Shown: positions 33,443-44,960, numbered from the stretch's first letter. The stretch: 64,000 nt of DNA from Cylicocyclus nassatus (GCA_958299035.1 CATQJL010000316.1:30693441-30757440); one strand, 5' to 3'. Translations and numbers: made by a program. Notes: generated by a model from the sequence alone, not told the origin.

Positions 33443-33956
33443 AAGTAAGCTGTGGAAGGTTGTATCCTTTTCTTCGTAATTTAAGCCTACTTCTAGTATG
33501 CAATGTGCGTCAAAATTACCGGCATCAAATTTGCAACGCTGTCACGAAAAAACCTCGATTATTTCATGGAATGCCCTGATCAAACTTTGTAGGTTGATTT
33601 TACAAAATTCAGCAACTCATTTTTTTAAAAGTGTGGAACTAATCAGACCAGCGGTTCTAAAAGAGCAAAAATAAGAATTTTCTACCTTTAAATTTTCCCT
33701 GCAACTAAGCTAACTCAAAATGTTTCTGAATCTTTTCGAGCTGGCGTTGTAGAGTACTTCTCGCACTATCACATAGTCCTAGTTGCATTAACAAGTATTC
33801 GTGCTTTGACGAAATACGAAAACATATTTACCAAAAATACCTGCGTACAAGCAATGACCTATTGATAGTGAGATGCCAGACACGCAAAAACTTCCAGAAA
33901 AAATGTTAAATTCTCTCGACAGCCGAAGTGTGATCTGTAAGTAAATACAACTTATA
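33443..33956. other. No gene recognised
   Basis: AT-rich spacer between a foldback and a mariner-type element. Confidence 0.4.
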
Positions 33957-34972
33957 TTAGGTCGTTTCAAAAGTAATTTCGCTTTTTTCAAACGGGCGCC
34001 ACATCTGATGGAACAAATCTTTTTAGGAGATCTTGGTAGCATTCGAAACAGCATTTCATTCTCTTCCTGAAAGTTATGAAATTGTTGCAAAACAGTCAAT
34101 GAGCTTCAGAAAATAACCAAAATCTGCGACCCATGCTTTTTGAGATGGTCAAATTTCACGATTTTTCAAACCTTTCATATCAATCCTCAGAAGGAGTTCA
34201 AGTAAAGATTCGATAGAGTAAACCTCATAGAATACAGTGCTATTTTTTCCCTTTCCCCTACCTCGCCGTAATTTTTTAAAAGATTTTTTAGCAGAACCAT
34301 CGAATTTTGGCAGGCCCACTTCAACCACAATCGCATCAAACATCATAATTTTTCGGAATTTGAGACTACCAAGATGGTACTATGAGTTAGCATTAATTTT
34401 ACAAAGCAAGTGAGGGTTTACGGGTTCGAAATATCAAATTTCGAGTTTTTCGGGTACAGCCTGGGGCTCGATAAAAAAATGAGTTATGATGACTTCTCCC
34501 CGGAAACTAAACGAATCGGAAACAAAAAACACCCATTAGAAAGAGGAGGAAAAGCTGCATCGAATGACACCCGAGCTGCTCAAGGTTTGATGTTCTACTA
34601 GGATTTAGCTGTCCAAGTATGGAAATCGGTAGCATCAGTTAAAATTCTGTTAAAAATGCATGACAAGCTATGGAAAAGAGGAAAAAGTTGCACTGTATTC
34701 TATGAGGTTTACTCTATCGAACCTTTACTTGAACTCCTTCTGAGGACTGATATGAAAGGTTCAAAAAATCGCGAAACTTGACCATCTCAAAAAGCATGGG
34801 TCGCAGATTTTGGTTATTTTCTGAAGCTCATTGACTGTTTTGCAACAATTTCATAACTTTCAGAAAGAGAATGAAATGCTGTTTCGAATGCTACCAAAAT
34901 CTCTTAAAAAGCTTTGTTCCATCAGATGTGGCGCCCGTTTGAAAAAAGCGAAATTACTTTGAAACGACCTAA
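33957..34972. mobile_element. Mariner-type element with long inverted arms, 1016 bp
   Basis: Ends TTAGGTCGTTTCAAAAGTAA and its near-exact inverse. TA at 33955-33956 and 34973-34974. Arms of about 300 bp pair closely (for example CAAAATCTGCGACCCATGCT against its complement near 34795-34815), leaving a unique centre at about 34270-34680. The subterminal GGGCGCCACATCTGATGGAA is conserved on both sides. No intact transposase. Confidence 0.85.
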
Positions 34973-35160
34973 TATATAAGGTAACTTTTTGGAAACCCTC
35001 TCTGTGGCTTCAAATCGCGCAGTGAAGTAGAACAAGCACTCGCTACAAGAACTAAAGGGCACAGAACTCTGAAAGTGTATAGGAAGATGTAATCCTAATT
35101 TTTCAAAGACAGGATAAGCAGCTTTCCAAAAATCAATGGTATCTTGGCCTTGGTAGCGCC

Positions 35161-36556
35161 CATACCTTCGATAGTCAAGAGACAGAGCCTAGAAAGTGAT
35201 AGTTGTTTGAGTTCTTGCCCCCTATAAAAAGTGAAGGCTGTTTTAGTAAAAATAGATGGAAATTTAGAGATCTGAATTGAACCAGGAAACTTGAAAAATT
35301 CATATAAAACAGAGGCTAACACATCACCAAATTTAAAAGCTTATCTTGGTGGTTTCCTACGCACATTTTTGTCTTCAGAATTGCCGGTTAAATTGGGTGG
35401 CAACAGGAACAAAGTTCTTTTCTAATTGAAAAAAGCGTTAGCTGTGGCGGTAGTTGGGGGACCCGACGCCAATTTGATTTTTGACGCGTCCTTTGAATTT
35501 TCATGGTCGTTTCGTATCCTGCGACGTTGTCTGGATTCTTCCGCTCATCATTCTGAGCAAGTAGCGTCCAAGCTGGAGAAAATTCGTTGCAAAAGCATTG
35601 AAAAAGAACAAGGTAAAGAAAAACGCACTTTTTGGTAATTTTCACAAAAAAAAACGGTATAAGCAAAGAAGTAAGCTCGGCGACGTTGTCTACATCATAT
35701 ACAGAAACAAGACCTATCGAATACACAAAAAAAACGAATGAAAAGAGTTGAATTGAAGAAAAAACAAGAGGTTTTCGAAAACTCCGTTTTTCCTATATTT
35801 CTCGTTTAAATCATAAAAAGGAATCTTGCGACGTTGCCAGCGTGAAAATAGAGATCAAGAGCTTCAATATGATATATAGAGTTGGTTTGTCGAAATTGGG
35901 CTCCCAACAACGAAGAAAGGGTACCAGAGCCAAATGCCCCGCGCCCCGCGTTTAGGGTAGCGAGGTAGCGCGCAAGTCGCGGAGACGCAGACGAGCAGCG
36001 GAGTCAGACCAGAGCCGGCGGGGCATTTGGCTCTAGTCATTGATCTCCACGGGATCATAACGAAACCCTGTAACATTATATATCGTTGTGATCCTCATGA
36101 GACGCCCAGGAGGACTGACAACGTCGCGGGTCTTGAAAATCACTCCATAACGAGATAGACCAGCATTTAAGTAGCGACCCTCTTCGCAAGATTTGAGCGC
36201 AGTTTCTCATTTCTATTTAACTCCAGCTGCTTTCATGAACTTCCAACGCTCAATCGAAGTCTAAAGGAAGATTAATCGAGAAATTTTGCTCCAGTTCCTC
36301 ATTGAATTTTTGAATAAAAGTCTTTTTGGCAAAAAAGGGCCATAAAAGCGTAATTCTTCGGTTTTTTGAGCTTCTTTTGAAGGTCACTACTATATTTACC
36401 TCATTCACATCTCTTCCTATATGGGTATGTCATTAGTTATGCCATGATATCCGGGGCTTGGCCCCGGATGACTTCCCTCTAAGTGAAAGTTGTGTTCTAT
36501 CATGACGCTCAAAGTGAAGGTCACCAGAGTACGTGGCTCTATGTATCGAAGGTATG
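35161..36556. mobile_element. hAT-like element with 8-bp target duplication, copy 2 (1396 bp)
   Basis: Same CATACCTTCGATA ends and same orientation as copy 1. Flanks GTAGCGCC (35153-35160) and GTAGCGCT (36557-36564) are an 8-bp duplication with one mismatch. It lacks about 70 bp present in copy 1 near 26590-26725. The four GCGACGTTG boxes are kept (35521, 35680, 35828 and, inverted, 36119). The high similarity to copy 1 points to recent activity of the family. Confidence 0.85.
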
Positions 36557-36564
36557 GTAGCGCT

Positions 36565-38218
36565 TGAGAATCAGAGAATATCTTTTAAATCAGCTTGAAA
36601 CCATTTTCACAAATTGGTCATCATACCATCTCGTAGCTGGTAATCACTGCTGTAACTCTGACAACATGGCCAAATTCCATTTTTGGTTTGTACGTGACTC
36701 GCGAAAACTTTCCCTTCGGAAATATATCTTTTTCGACTTGAATCTTTTTGTGCTTTTTGTGCATTCTATAAGTCATGGCGAGTTTGCGACTATGGCGAAA
36801 TAATTAGTTAAAGGAGGCAAAAAGCGCCTTTTTCCTAATTTGAAATCAGGCTTTATTGCTTGGAATGGTAAGGGAAATAGCGCAAACAACGTCGCATGGA
36901 AACGGAAACGACAAAACGTGGAGAACTCTAGAACGCATCAAAAATTGATGGTCTTTGACGGCATTTTGACTTTAAGAAATATTTCTCGTTTTCAAAACTG
37001 ATTTTTCCCGTTTATCCTCTTCTTGACATACTTTCGACGTGATTGCATCTGAGACAATCGCAGAAAAGATGGTGGCTTGTTCTCGTTTTCACCGATTTGT
37101 GAAGCTGCGGTCCCGAAGCGAAAACCGAAAACGTGCGGTTTGGGATGCCGCCAAGGAGATTACGAAACTTATGACGACTTTTCAACCAATTTTCGATTGT
37201 TGCTCATTTTGTCACTTGCGGTTCAACTTTACCCTTCTTTGAATCTCTTTAGAGGGCCATCACTTTTTATAGTGCAGGCAAAGACCTTTATTTGTGAAGG
37301 TCTATCTCTAGACTATCGAAGATGTGCTTTTTACTGTTCATGTTGCCATGTTGTAGCATGGAAGAGTGCGCGGTCGCGAATCTAACTTACAAATTCTTTC
37401 TGAAGAGGTTCACACAAGTCCGCGGAAAAGCACCATCATCTCAACTGAAACTAAGGTGACGGTGATTTTTTGCGGACTTGTGTGAACATCATACTTAAAA
37501 GGCATGTAAATGACTCTACTCTCGAATGTCGCTAGAACTGATATTCAAAATTCAAAAAATGTCAAGCGCTTATATATGACACAGCTAACTAATCTCTTGG
37601 CTCAAAATTTTCATTAAAATAGCCTTTCGCGTAACACTAGACGGAAGTGAGTTGCCATAGATAGCACTTCTATTTTGCGATTCTCAAGTATTAGTCGTTA
37701 AAAAATAATTTGCGATGATTCAATAATTTCGGCCAAATGCTTTGCAGTCAAGTGAGTCGCCATAGTGATATAATCATTAGTGAGAGATTCGGATACTATC
37801 GGGTATTTTTTTAATCATCTCTTCTTTCACTTTTATTGTTCATTCCTATAAAATATCACTGAGTATTACATTCATTTGATAAAGCAAGCAATCATTAAGA
37901 AGCTCACGAAAACGAAAGTGACTTTAGTATTTCGACTACAACAAAAATGACGTGACTTTTCCAAACGACTTGATAATATGATGCACTGGCACAGAGGTTT
38001 TTGATGCGTTACAGTTCTCAGGTGTGAAATGCGGACGTTCTATCTGCGCGTTGAGAATTTCGCGAGATAAGAAGCCAACGTTTATTTCAAATCTTTGCTT
38101 GCAGGTGCATCATACTCGCCAACAAAGCCTATCGAAACAAAAGGAGACCTTATCAGTAGGTTGATGGTTTAGCTTCTAATTTCTGGAAGTTTTCAGTATC
38201 TGGAGGGAGCAGAAGAAT
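36565..38218. other. No gene recognised; small palindrome at 37408-37489
   Basis: TTCACACAAGTCCGCGGAAA is mirrored at 37470-37489 (TTTGCGGACTTGTGTGAA), a hairpin of about 20-bp arms around 45 bp. A further inverted GCGACGTTG box lies at 36897-36905, outside the hAT-like copy. Overlapping frames at 37039-37385 have no recognised domain. Confidence 0.4.
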
Positions 38219-38231
38219 GTGCTACGTGTAG

Positions 38232-38849
38232 TCAATAGACGAGGTAATGTGGATTGTAAAAATTTGCCTGTATCGTGGATTCGCTGGGATGGCCGTGAGA
38301 CAATGCCAAATGCAAAAGAAAATATGATAGCTCACCAATTAGGCGCAAATAATTTTTTTGGAGTGCCTGCGTGGAATCGTGACTTTGGATGCTCGAAGTG
38401 CAAACAAAGGGAATGTTAAAGGGAAGACAATGTAAGTAGTTCACGGCACAAGTCAAGTCATCTCGCTTTAGAACCCGCGGAAGGTCCCAAATTTCAAGCG
38501 TTCTGGCATCGTATGTCGTTCCTCTTCGCAACACACCCACGAATTCCTGGACATGGTTTGAAGCTTCAGAAATGACGGATGTTACTTTTACTTCCATGTG
38601 TTTTTTCTCGAATTTGCTTCACATACGCTTTAGAGAGTCACGGGGCATAGGACTAAAGGTCGTTTTTCTGATCTCATTTCTCGCAATGCGATCAATCTTG
38701 CATACATATGTTTGATCCAAGGTCCAAATCTCGATTTTCACTTCGATTGTGATAATACTGAACTTGTCGAAACGTGCCTGAAGAACTTGTATGCCCATAC
38801 CTCTGTCATGTGATCTTATCTCTGGAGGATTTGAAAATATGCAAATCAA
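38232..38849 (-). CDS. Protein-like minus-strand frame broken by one stop, unidentified
   Basis: From 38849 the minus strand stays in one frame for about 205 codons with a single TGA (38619-38621). The part before it contains FDKFSIITIEVKIEIWTLDQ; the part after it starts ...FEKKHMEVKVTSVISEA and ends in a serine/histidine-rich tail. Composition looks protein-like. However, the plus strand of the same interval also reads plausibly (GANNFFGVPAWNRDFGC at about 38340), so the coding strand is not certain. No known family is recognised. It could be a pseudogene, a fragment of a mobile element, or chance. Confidence 0.25.
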
Positions 38850-39719
38850 CGGAATTGGACGATGCTTCCTTTAGATGGCTACCAAGGGCCACAATTTGCG
38901 TTGATAGCTGGCATTCGTCAATTTGATGCTAGTTGTTACTACGGGAATCACCTCTCACCTGTTTCCTTGCCTGGCTACTGGTTCTGCTTGAGAACCATGA
39001 CTCGCCTAAGTTATAATGCTGATGCATCATAGAAGAACAATTTAAGGTATTTGTATACCAAGCGGATCTGGGCTGAAGTAGCACGAAAGTTCTTTACAAA
39101 GAAGTGGCCGCCAAGACGTGGTCCATCTTTGCGGGCGCGACTTCGACTACGACTTTGGCCGTTTTGCTTCAATTCTCATTTCGCGAAGTCTCCATCGAGA
39201 GTTCATTAATACTGATCCCAGTGCACATCTGGGTGACTTAATCAACCACACGCCTCATCCTTTTCGGCGGGCAGCTCAGATCATGACCACAAGTGCAGAC
39301 AAAAATCACTTCAAGGACATAACTGGAAAGTGGGTAAATTTAAGACCGGTAAGACTCGTACATATGAACCAGCTACTCTTGCGGTACTAGCTAATAGGTC
39401 TTACGTTTCTCGGTTTTGGAAGCGCGTACATATTGTGGGTAACTTTTCGAACAGATGTACCAAGGGTTCACTTTTGAGCCACCTTCCTTTTCTTCTGAAA
39501 AGCAACGTTTCAGGGTTTCGTCTTTGTGATCTTATGGCTGTTGCTAATGTAAGATCGTGGTCTAAAATCAATCAAACTTGGATAATATGCTTTTTGGAGC
39601 CTATCAAAGCCGTCAAAACAATGTCATCCCTACAAGTTCTGCAGCAAATTCAAAATCATGCGCTCAAAACGCGCATAAACAGCGGTCGGAAAATGCCTGA
39701 ACGCAGCTTCTCATCATAG
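38850..39719 (+). CDS. Chain of protein-like plus-strand frames, unidentified
   Basis: Three consecutive plus-strand frames look like protein. At about 38868-39029 one reads LDGYQGPQFALIAGIRQFDA and then ...PGYWFCLRTMTRLSYNADAS. At 39118-39390 another contains GRDFDYDFGRFASILISRSL and NTDPSAHLGDLINHTPHPFR. At 39330-39719 a third, overlapping the second by 61 nt in another frame, contains VLANRSYVSRFWKRVHIVGN. Separate exons or a frame-shifted mobile-element gene are both possible. I recognise no polymerase, integrase, helicase or capsid motif and assign no function. It lies in the GC-richer 36.6-46 kb compartment. Confidence 0.25.
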
Positions 39720-40551
39720 GTTTGAGTACTTGTAATGGAATCCAGGAAACACCATCCACATCCTGCTCTGCTTTCACTCTAAGCACAATTCGAACATTTT
39801 ACACGAGTTTGTCAAGGTCGAGCCAACCTCTGCGTGGTTGAATGTACCTTTTTCATATACACTTGGCAGCAAAAAAGGCTCTTAGTTGCAAAATTGGATA
39901 AACCGAAAATGTTCTTGGGAGAAACGTACCGATAGAGAGTAAGAAGAACATCCCAGCGGTGTGTTGCGATCTAAGTTCGCGCCGTACGCTTATTTTGCTC
40001 TGCATAGGCAACATCTATTACAGCCCTGAGTTCAACATTGAAACACCGCGTGCCCCAGTAGCTTAAAGAGCGAGCTTTACATTCTTACATCGCCATCGGC
40101 GTCCTCATCAAGCAGCGAAGCCATTCCCCACCCAGAGTGACAAGAATGCCAACAAGATTTACGAGGTTACGCTATTGATCTGCTCCTCGTTTGCCCTTGT
40201 ACGAAGGATTACAGAATTTGTTAACTCGGAAACACGCTCCTATAGCAAGTTTTTGTTTTTTTGGCGCAGGCGGTTTATCAGGGAACTGTTTGGAACTGGG
40301 CCTTATCGCAGCTATCTGCAGCTCCAGAAATCCAATTCTCTCCTATAATATAAACCCGTTCCAAAAAAACGAGACGGATAGAATGCTCCTCCCCTGCGTA
40401 TGGTATATTGGTGTTTTTGTATAGACGCGAGTCGACGAGCTTAGCCTTTTCGTTGAGAGAAGCGGCAGTGTAGTCTTGAGCGCAGCAGAGGACGCAGACG
40501 TCGAGGCAACGAGATAGTATCAGACACGCAGGCTGGTCTGCCCTGTTGAAA
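39720..40551. other. No gene recognised
   Basis: No exon-like block beyond short frames. Base composition is more even than in the rest of the window. Confidence 0.4.
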
Positions 40552-40729
40552 TATACGGCATCGCTCACCGGGCGTGTGTCGAAATATTCATCCAAGCCAT
40601 GAAAGCCGTTTCTGCTTCTGTTTCATCAAGCCACATCCAGTATACGGCATCGCTCACCGGATGTGTGTCGAAATATTCATCCAAACGACGAAAGCCGTTT
40701 CCGCTTCTGTTTCATCAAGTCACGTCCAG
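40552..40729 (+). repeat. Two-copy tandem repeat, 89-bp unit
   Basis: TATACGGCATCGCTCACCGG begins at 40552 and again at 40641. The two 89-bp units differ at only a few positions (for example CATGAAAG against CGACGAAAG) and end CATCCAGTA / CGTCCAGTA. Confidence 0.85.
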
Positions 40730-41233
40730 TAATAAGCGTGTTGAACCCTTTTCTCTCAATCGCTTGCCCTATGTTTACAACTCTTCAATTCGTTTGCTCA
40801 CTATGTATCCTGAGACGCATACAATCTTTTCAATCGCGCCCTAAAAAAAGCGAGCTTGTTGAAGCTTTTTACATCACTTATTTATGTCTACTCTTCCATG
40901 GTTTGTTCACCATGTATTAGGAGCGTTTGCTATCTTTTCAATCACGAGCGCTAAAGCCCCAATTTCTTAAATCGCATTTCCGTTCCTTTCCAAATCCACT
41001 GCTGTGCCCATCCAATCACATTTGATAGCTCATCCGTATTTTCTCGTATTCATTTCTCACGCTTCCCACTATGCTGGTGAATTTTTACAAGAGTTAAGAT
41101 AAATAAGGCACGGTTTTTTGATGATTCAGCTTCGTTCGGAATTGCGCGCTTTCAAAAATATTGCAGTCATGTTTGTTTTGTAATTTTAGGCGTGTTCGTC
41201 GCCGCAAGTTTGCAAACCTAATGCGATCGCGAT
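40730..41233. other. No gene recognised
   Basis: Short overlapping frames without a recognised domain. An acceptor-like TTTTGTAATTTTAG ends at 41189, upstream of the small frame at 41234. Confidence 0.4.
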
Positions 41234-41386
41234 ATGTTGGTTGGAAACTCTGAAAATGGTGGTGATACTGGCGATTACGAAGTTGCTCATGGACCCGAAT
41301 TTTGGGAATGGGAAGAGGGCAGATGGAACACTTGGGTCAGTGTGATTGTTTCGCTTGCTTTTGTAACCACACTGACGTTTGATTAG
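41234..41386 (+). CDS. 50-aa acidic, tryptophan-rich small ORF with a C-terminal membrane segment, tentative
   Basis: ATG at 41234, stop at 41384-41386. The first half is acidic and glycine-rich (NGGDTGDYEVAHGPEFWEWE). The second half, WVSVIVSLAFVTTL, would span a membrane. An acceptor-like TTTTGTAATTTTAG ends 45 nt before the ATG, as for a gene with an upstream non-coding or trans-spliced leader. I do not recognise a family; single-span mitochondrial or ER micro-proteins have this shape, but that is only an analogy. Chance cannot be excluded at this length. Confidence 0.25.
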   Translation: MLVGNSENGGDTGDYEVAHGPEFWEWEEGRWNTWVSVIVSLAFVTTLTFD

Positions 41387-42418
41387 GAAACCCATGCTTG
41401 TGATAAACGCTTATGTGTTGCTCTCAAGAGTCATCCTATACTATCACTTGGACTAGGTCACGATGGAGATGAGGTGACTAAAAATACGTCAGCTACTGCG
41501 TTCAAGAATCTATAGGTATTTGCAGAATAGATCTGCAAGTTTCTTGTCAACATCCCATTTGGTGCCCTGGCGTGATCCCAGTTTGATAAAGAAGAGGACT
41601 GTTCGTGAGTTGTTCATATCATGTTTTATTGCTTTCTATAGGTGTATTTGTCATTTTAGCGTCGACTGTATTTGTCATTCTAGCTTCTGTATCTGTTAGT
41701 CGTCAATCAAGAACGGGTTGGATGATGTTTCCGTCATGCCCATCAGCATGATAACTCCTCATGTCAGTAAATGGGTCATATGCGGCCTATGGATTTGCGA
41801 GTCAACTCAAACTGACGAAACACCGACCTAATGTGTCCAGACTTCGTCGCCACAAAAAAGTTTCATTGATAAGTTGGCTCGAATATGTAGCCTGTAATCT
41901 TCTTTATCGGGCTGGCAACTGCATGTCGCACAAACGATTGATACTTGAAATCATGTTTCGGGTACTCAAATTTTCAATTCACCTATGGCAATAGCAATGT
42001 AATTCCGCGCAATACTGTCATACAGAAAGTCCCAGCGGAAACCGAGATATTCAGGTTTTGAGGTCGCTGCTGTATACTGGATTTGAATCTCACACGGCTG
42101 ACGCATTGCAAGTAATATGATTAGGGTGATTGCTCGATTACTGGGTCGAAAATGCTTTGTTTTTGAACAATTACAAATTAGAGGAAAGCAAGCAGTTTTT
42201 CGAGTTCGATTTGCAGGGAAGCTTTCGCTGATTGAGCTTGCTCTTAAATCTTCATCAAGTAATTATTCTGCCTGTAAATTGGTACGGTATCCCCCGACAT
42301 CGAAGCATGTACATCGATTAAACCATATTCAGGGACTGTCGCGGGTTGATACAGTGGAGTATCACCTTTGAAAGTTCTGAACATTATATAATCAATAATC
42401 ATTATATAATCAATAATC
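41387..42418. other. No gene recognised
   Basis: Frames at 41761-41994 and 42117-42371 lack recognisable domains. AATCAATAATCATTATAT is repeated in tandem at about 42385-42420. Confidence 0.4.
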
Positions 42419-42583
42419 ATGTTTTGCATCATTCAAAAAATAGATATTTTCAGTATTTCTTATTGCAATTCTTGGCTCAGCGTTGATGTTAAACACAATC
42501 CCGGTCCGTTAGCAACATCTACTTTTGCGATTTATTGTGCCAGTAATTATGTACGACAAAGTACAGCTACTTTACCAATATAA
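42419..42583 (+). CDS. 54-aa ORF with a 2A-like DVKHNPGP motif
   Basis: ATG at 42419, stop at 42581-42583. The first 22 residues are hydrophobic (MFCIIQKIDIFSISYCNSWL) and run straight into SVDVKHNPGP (42485-42508), then LATSTFAIYCASN. The pattern D-V-E-x-N-P-G-P marks 2A ribosome-skipping peptides; some non-LTR retrotransposons carry one at the N terminus of their ORF, just after a hydrophobic stretch. Here E is K and the usual preceding G is V, so activity is doubtful. The frame ends soon after, and no reverse transcriptase was seen nearby. It may be a remnant of a retrotransposon 5' end or a chance match. Confidence 0.3.
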   Translation: MFCIIQKIDIFSISYCNSWLSVDVKHNPGPLATSTFAIYCASNYVRQSTATLPI

Positions 42584-43585
42584 GATAAAGGTCAAGCTGG
42601 ATTCATCAACGTAACACACACGATTCCACACGTATGCTGAGCATACTAGGTCTCGTCGTAACTACATGGACTGTCCCTAGATTTCGGAGCACGCGGCGCA
42701 CGTCCAAACGGTTGGGCAAATTACTATGTAGAACTCTCGCTTTCGTACCATCTCAACCGCGTGCGCATGCTCGCAATCTACGACCAGTCTGTGCGCCCCA
42801 TTTGACACTATGAAACTATGACCTTTGAAAGTTCTTTCTTGATCTTGACTGTGTCCTCTTCTGTTTGCATACCGTTCTGGCAAGTACTGCCTTGAATTCT
42901 AATAGCCTTCGGAATACACAGCGGCAGCCGTACTATAGGGTTGTGCTTGATGACGGTCGACGACATTTGCGGTAATAGCGTCGATCACGCCCACTTCGCT
43001 GAAGTCAAGCTGAAAGCCTCAGCTTTGTTTTTCTTTGCCTTTTACACGTTCCCTTTTTGTTTAGAAGTAGCGAATAAGCTCTCCTTAGTATTTTTTCCAG
43101 CCTAATCCTAGCGCTAAAGAAAATAGCGGCTCACCGCTCAGTGATATTACGCGTTCGCGAACAGTAGCCGTAGATTCACTGACTTTCATGATCAGAACAG
43201 CCCTGTACTAGAGACTATTTGAACGAGTAACTTGATGTAGAAATTCTGAAGGCAGTTTTCGGGCTAAAAACGATCATGTACCTCAAGCTTTGCCAGATCT
43301 TTTTCCTTTCAAACGCTTATCTGCTATCAGATGATCGATTCCAATTAAGCCAAACCATGAAAGGTACGAAATTTTGACTGATTTGAGGCAATGTGGCATG
43401 ATTCGCGTGCAGTGGCCGCAAACTCACCGTCTCGCGTGACCAGTCGGAGCCCTATACACATGGCTGCACGAGGCGCGACCTCTGTAGCAAGTGCCAGATT
43501 TATCCGATCACTTTTTGGTGACATCAAAGATCTGACCGATAGCAAAGCGGATGAAGTGCTACGCGGATAACTCTGACCTGCCTAT
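42584..43585. other. No gene recognised
   Basis: GC-richer intergenic DNA without an exon-like block that I can support. Confidence 0.4.
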
Positions 43586-43713
43586 GGCTGCGTTCATACT
43601 TCCGAAGTCGCGTTCATACTGATCCCGAAGTCCGGGAACAGTTCCAGCACAGCGCTGAGTTCGAGCATGTGCTGGAGCTGTTCCCGGACTTCGGGATCAG
43701 CATGAACACAGTC
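43586..43713. mobile_element. Harbinger-type MITE, 128 bp
   Basis: Palindromic element with ends GGCTGCGTTCATACT and (inverted) GACTGTGTTCATGCT. The arms continue GATCCCGAAGTCCGGGAACA and meet at GAGTTCGAGC. TAT flanks both sides (43583-43585 and 43714-43716). The 3-bp target and GG(C/G)TG...TTCATAC ends fit PIF/Harbinger MITEs. A related arm lies at 44961. Confidence 0.7.
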
Positions 43714-43852
43714 TATGACCCCTTGCTGATTGGCCGGCTCGCATGGTTCAGTGCTGGAACACTCTAAACGCTGCGAAATTGCATTTATTGCTCACAGCTG
43801 AAGTTGTGAAACGAACGATTCTTCAAATCAGTTTCTTGGGCGTTCCTTTGAT

Positions 43853-44064
43853 CCCTGGGGCGTGCGGCATACTTGATCCGCTTCGTCGTTGGTTAATTCA
43901 GTGAAATGATTAGTGGAATGGATGAAGTGGACTAAGCCAATCAAGTGTACAACCGTTTCGATAAATCAAGTCTACAACCGTTTCGGTTAATTCACTAATT
44001 GGCACTGATGAAGCGGATCAAGTGGATCAAGTGGGCTAAGCGGATCAAGTATGGCGCGCCTGGG
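43853..44064. mobile_element. Foldback/MITE with internal GCGGATCAAGTG-type repeats, about 212 bp
   Basis: The left GGGGCGTGCGGCATACTTGA, then TCCGCTT, pairs with the right AAGCGGATCAAGTATGGCGC, then GCCTGG. Inside, short repeats (CAAGTCTACAACCGTTTCG twice; GCGGATCAAGTGG variants about four times) fill the space. Family not recognised. Confidence 0.65.
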
Positions 44065-44389
44065 TGTGGACAACTTCTGTTTTAGAAGTTTGTTAATGCT
44101 TACAATGACATTGTCCGTAACGCTTCACTTTCTACCTATACTTATGACCAATTTGATTTTGGAATTGTTTGAGATTTGTTACGTGGAATAAAAAACAGTC
44201 AGATTTGTCTCAAAGTTTCGCAGCAGTTCTGAATGATTTGGTGCCGATTTTGCAGAAATTGATCACGTTTGCAATAAACTTTTTGCAATAAACAACGTGT
44301 AAATAAAGAAGTTCGCTAACAAGAAACGTCAAGTAGATTGCGTCACTTTATGATTTTGGAGAAATCTTGCCTTTGCGGCAAAGGTGTGA

Positions 44390-44917
44390 GTGTCGAAAAA
44401 GGGAAAACGTGTCTGTTCATATATGATGTTTCAGAGACAGCAGTTGAGTACAGTTGCATATTACATTGCTTCGTTTTTCGAGTCAGGACATCGAAGAAAG
44501 CAAAGCAATCAATTAGATAATCATAAAGAAATCATGAGTTTGCGGGCGTTGAAGCTGTTACAGCCATGGACTGTTCATGATCACCAAGTGTTGTTTCCCA
44601 CCAATGACGTTACGTTGCAGCATAGTGTGGTACATTTTTGGCACTTTCTATATATCGTCCCTTCCACAGTTGCTGCTACCCTTCATTGGCCTGCGTCATG
44701 CCGCAACATTTTGGCCATTAGCTACGCCAGCATGTTGCTACATGTTGCAGAAGTGTTGTTGCCGGTGTTGCCAACATGTTATCCACACGTGGTAGATCTA
44801 AGACGCAGACTAAGGGTAGGAGCAATTGTGGAGGAGATAGTCAATCAGTGTACTGTGGATGCAAATCAGTCGTGTCATATACCCTCGATTATCAGTCCAT
44901 GTCTTTCCTTAACATGA
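44390..44917 (+). CDS. 175-aa open frame, unidentified
   Basis: One of the longest uninterrupted frames in the window. It is rich in histidine, leucine, valine and cysteine in the middle (LQHSVVHFWHFLYIVPSTVA) with a basic stretch, DLRRRLRVG, near the end. No signal peptide at the start, no recognised domain and no clear splice context. It may be an exon of an unknown gene or a chance frame in GC-richer DNA. A short frame in another phase overlaps it. Confidence 0.22.
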   Translation: MSKKGKRVCSYMMFQRQQLSTVAYYIASFFESGHRRKQSNQLDNHKEIMSLRALKLLQPWTVHDHQVLFPTNDVTLQHSVVHFWHFLYIVPSTVAATLHWPASCRNILAISYASMLLHVAEVLLPVLPTCYPHVVDLRRRLRVGAIVEEIVNQCTVDANQSCHIPSIISPCLSLT

Positions 44918-44960
44918 TGTGGATTACGCGGATCGTTGAGGCGAGGCGCGACCTCGCTTA

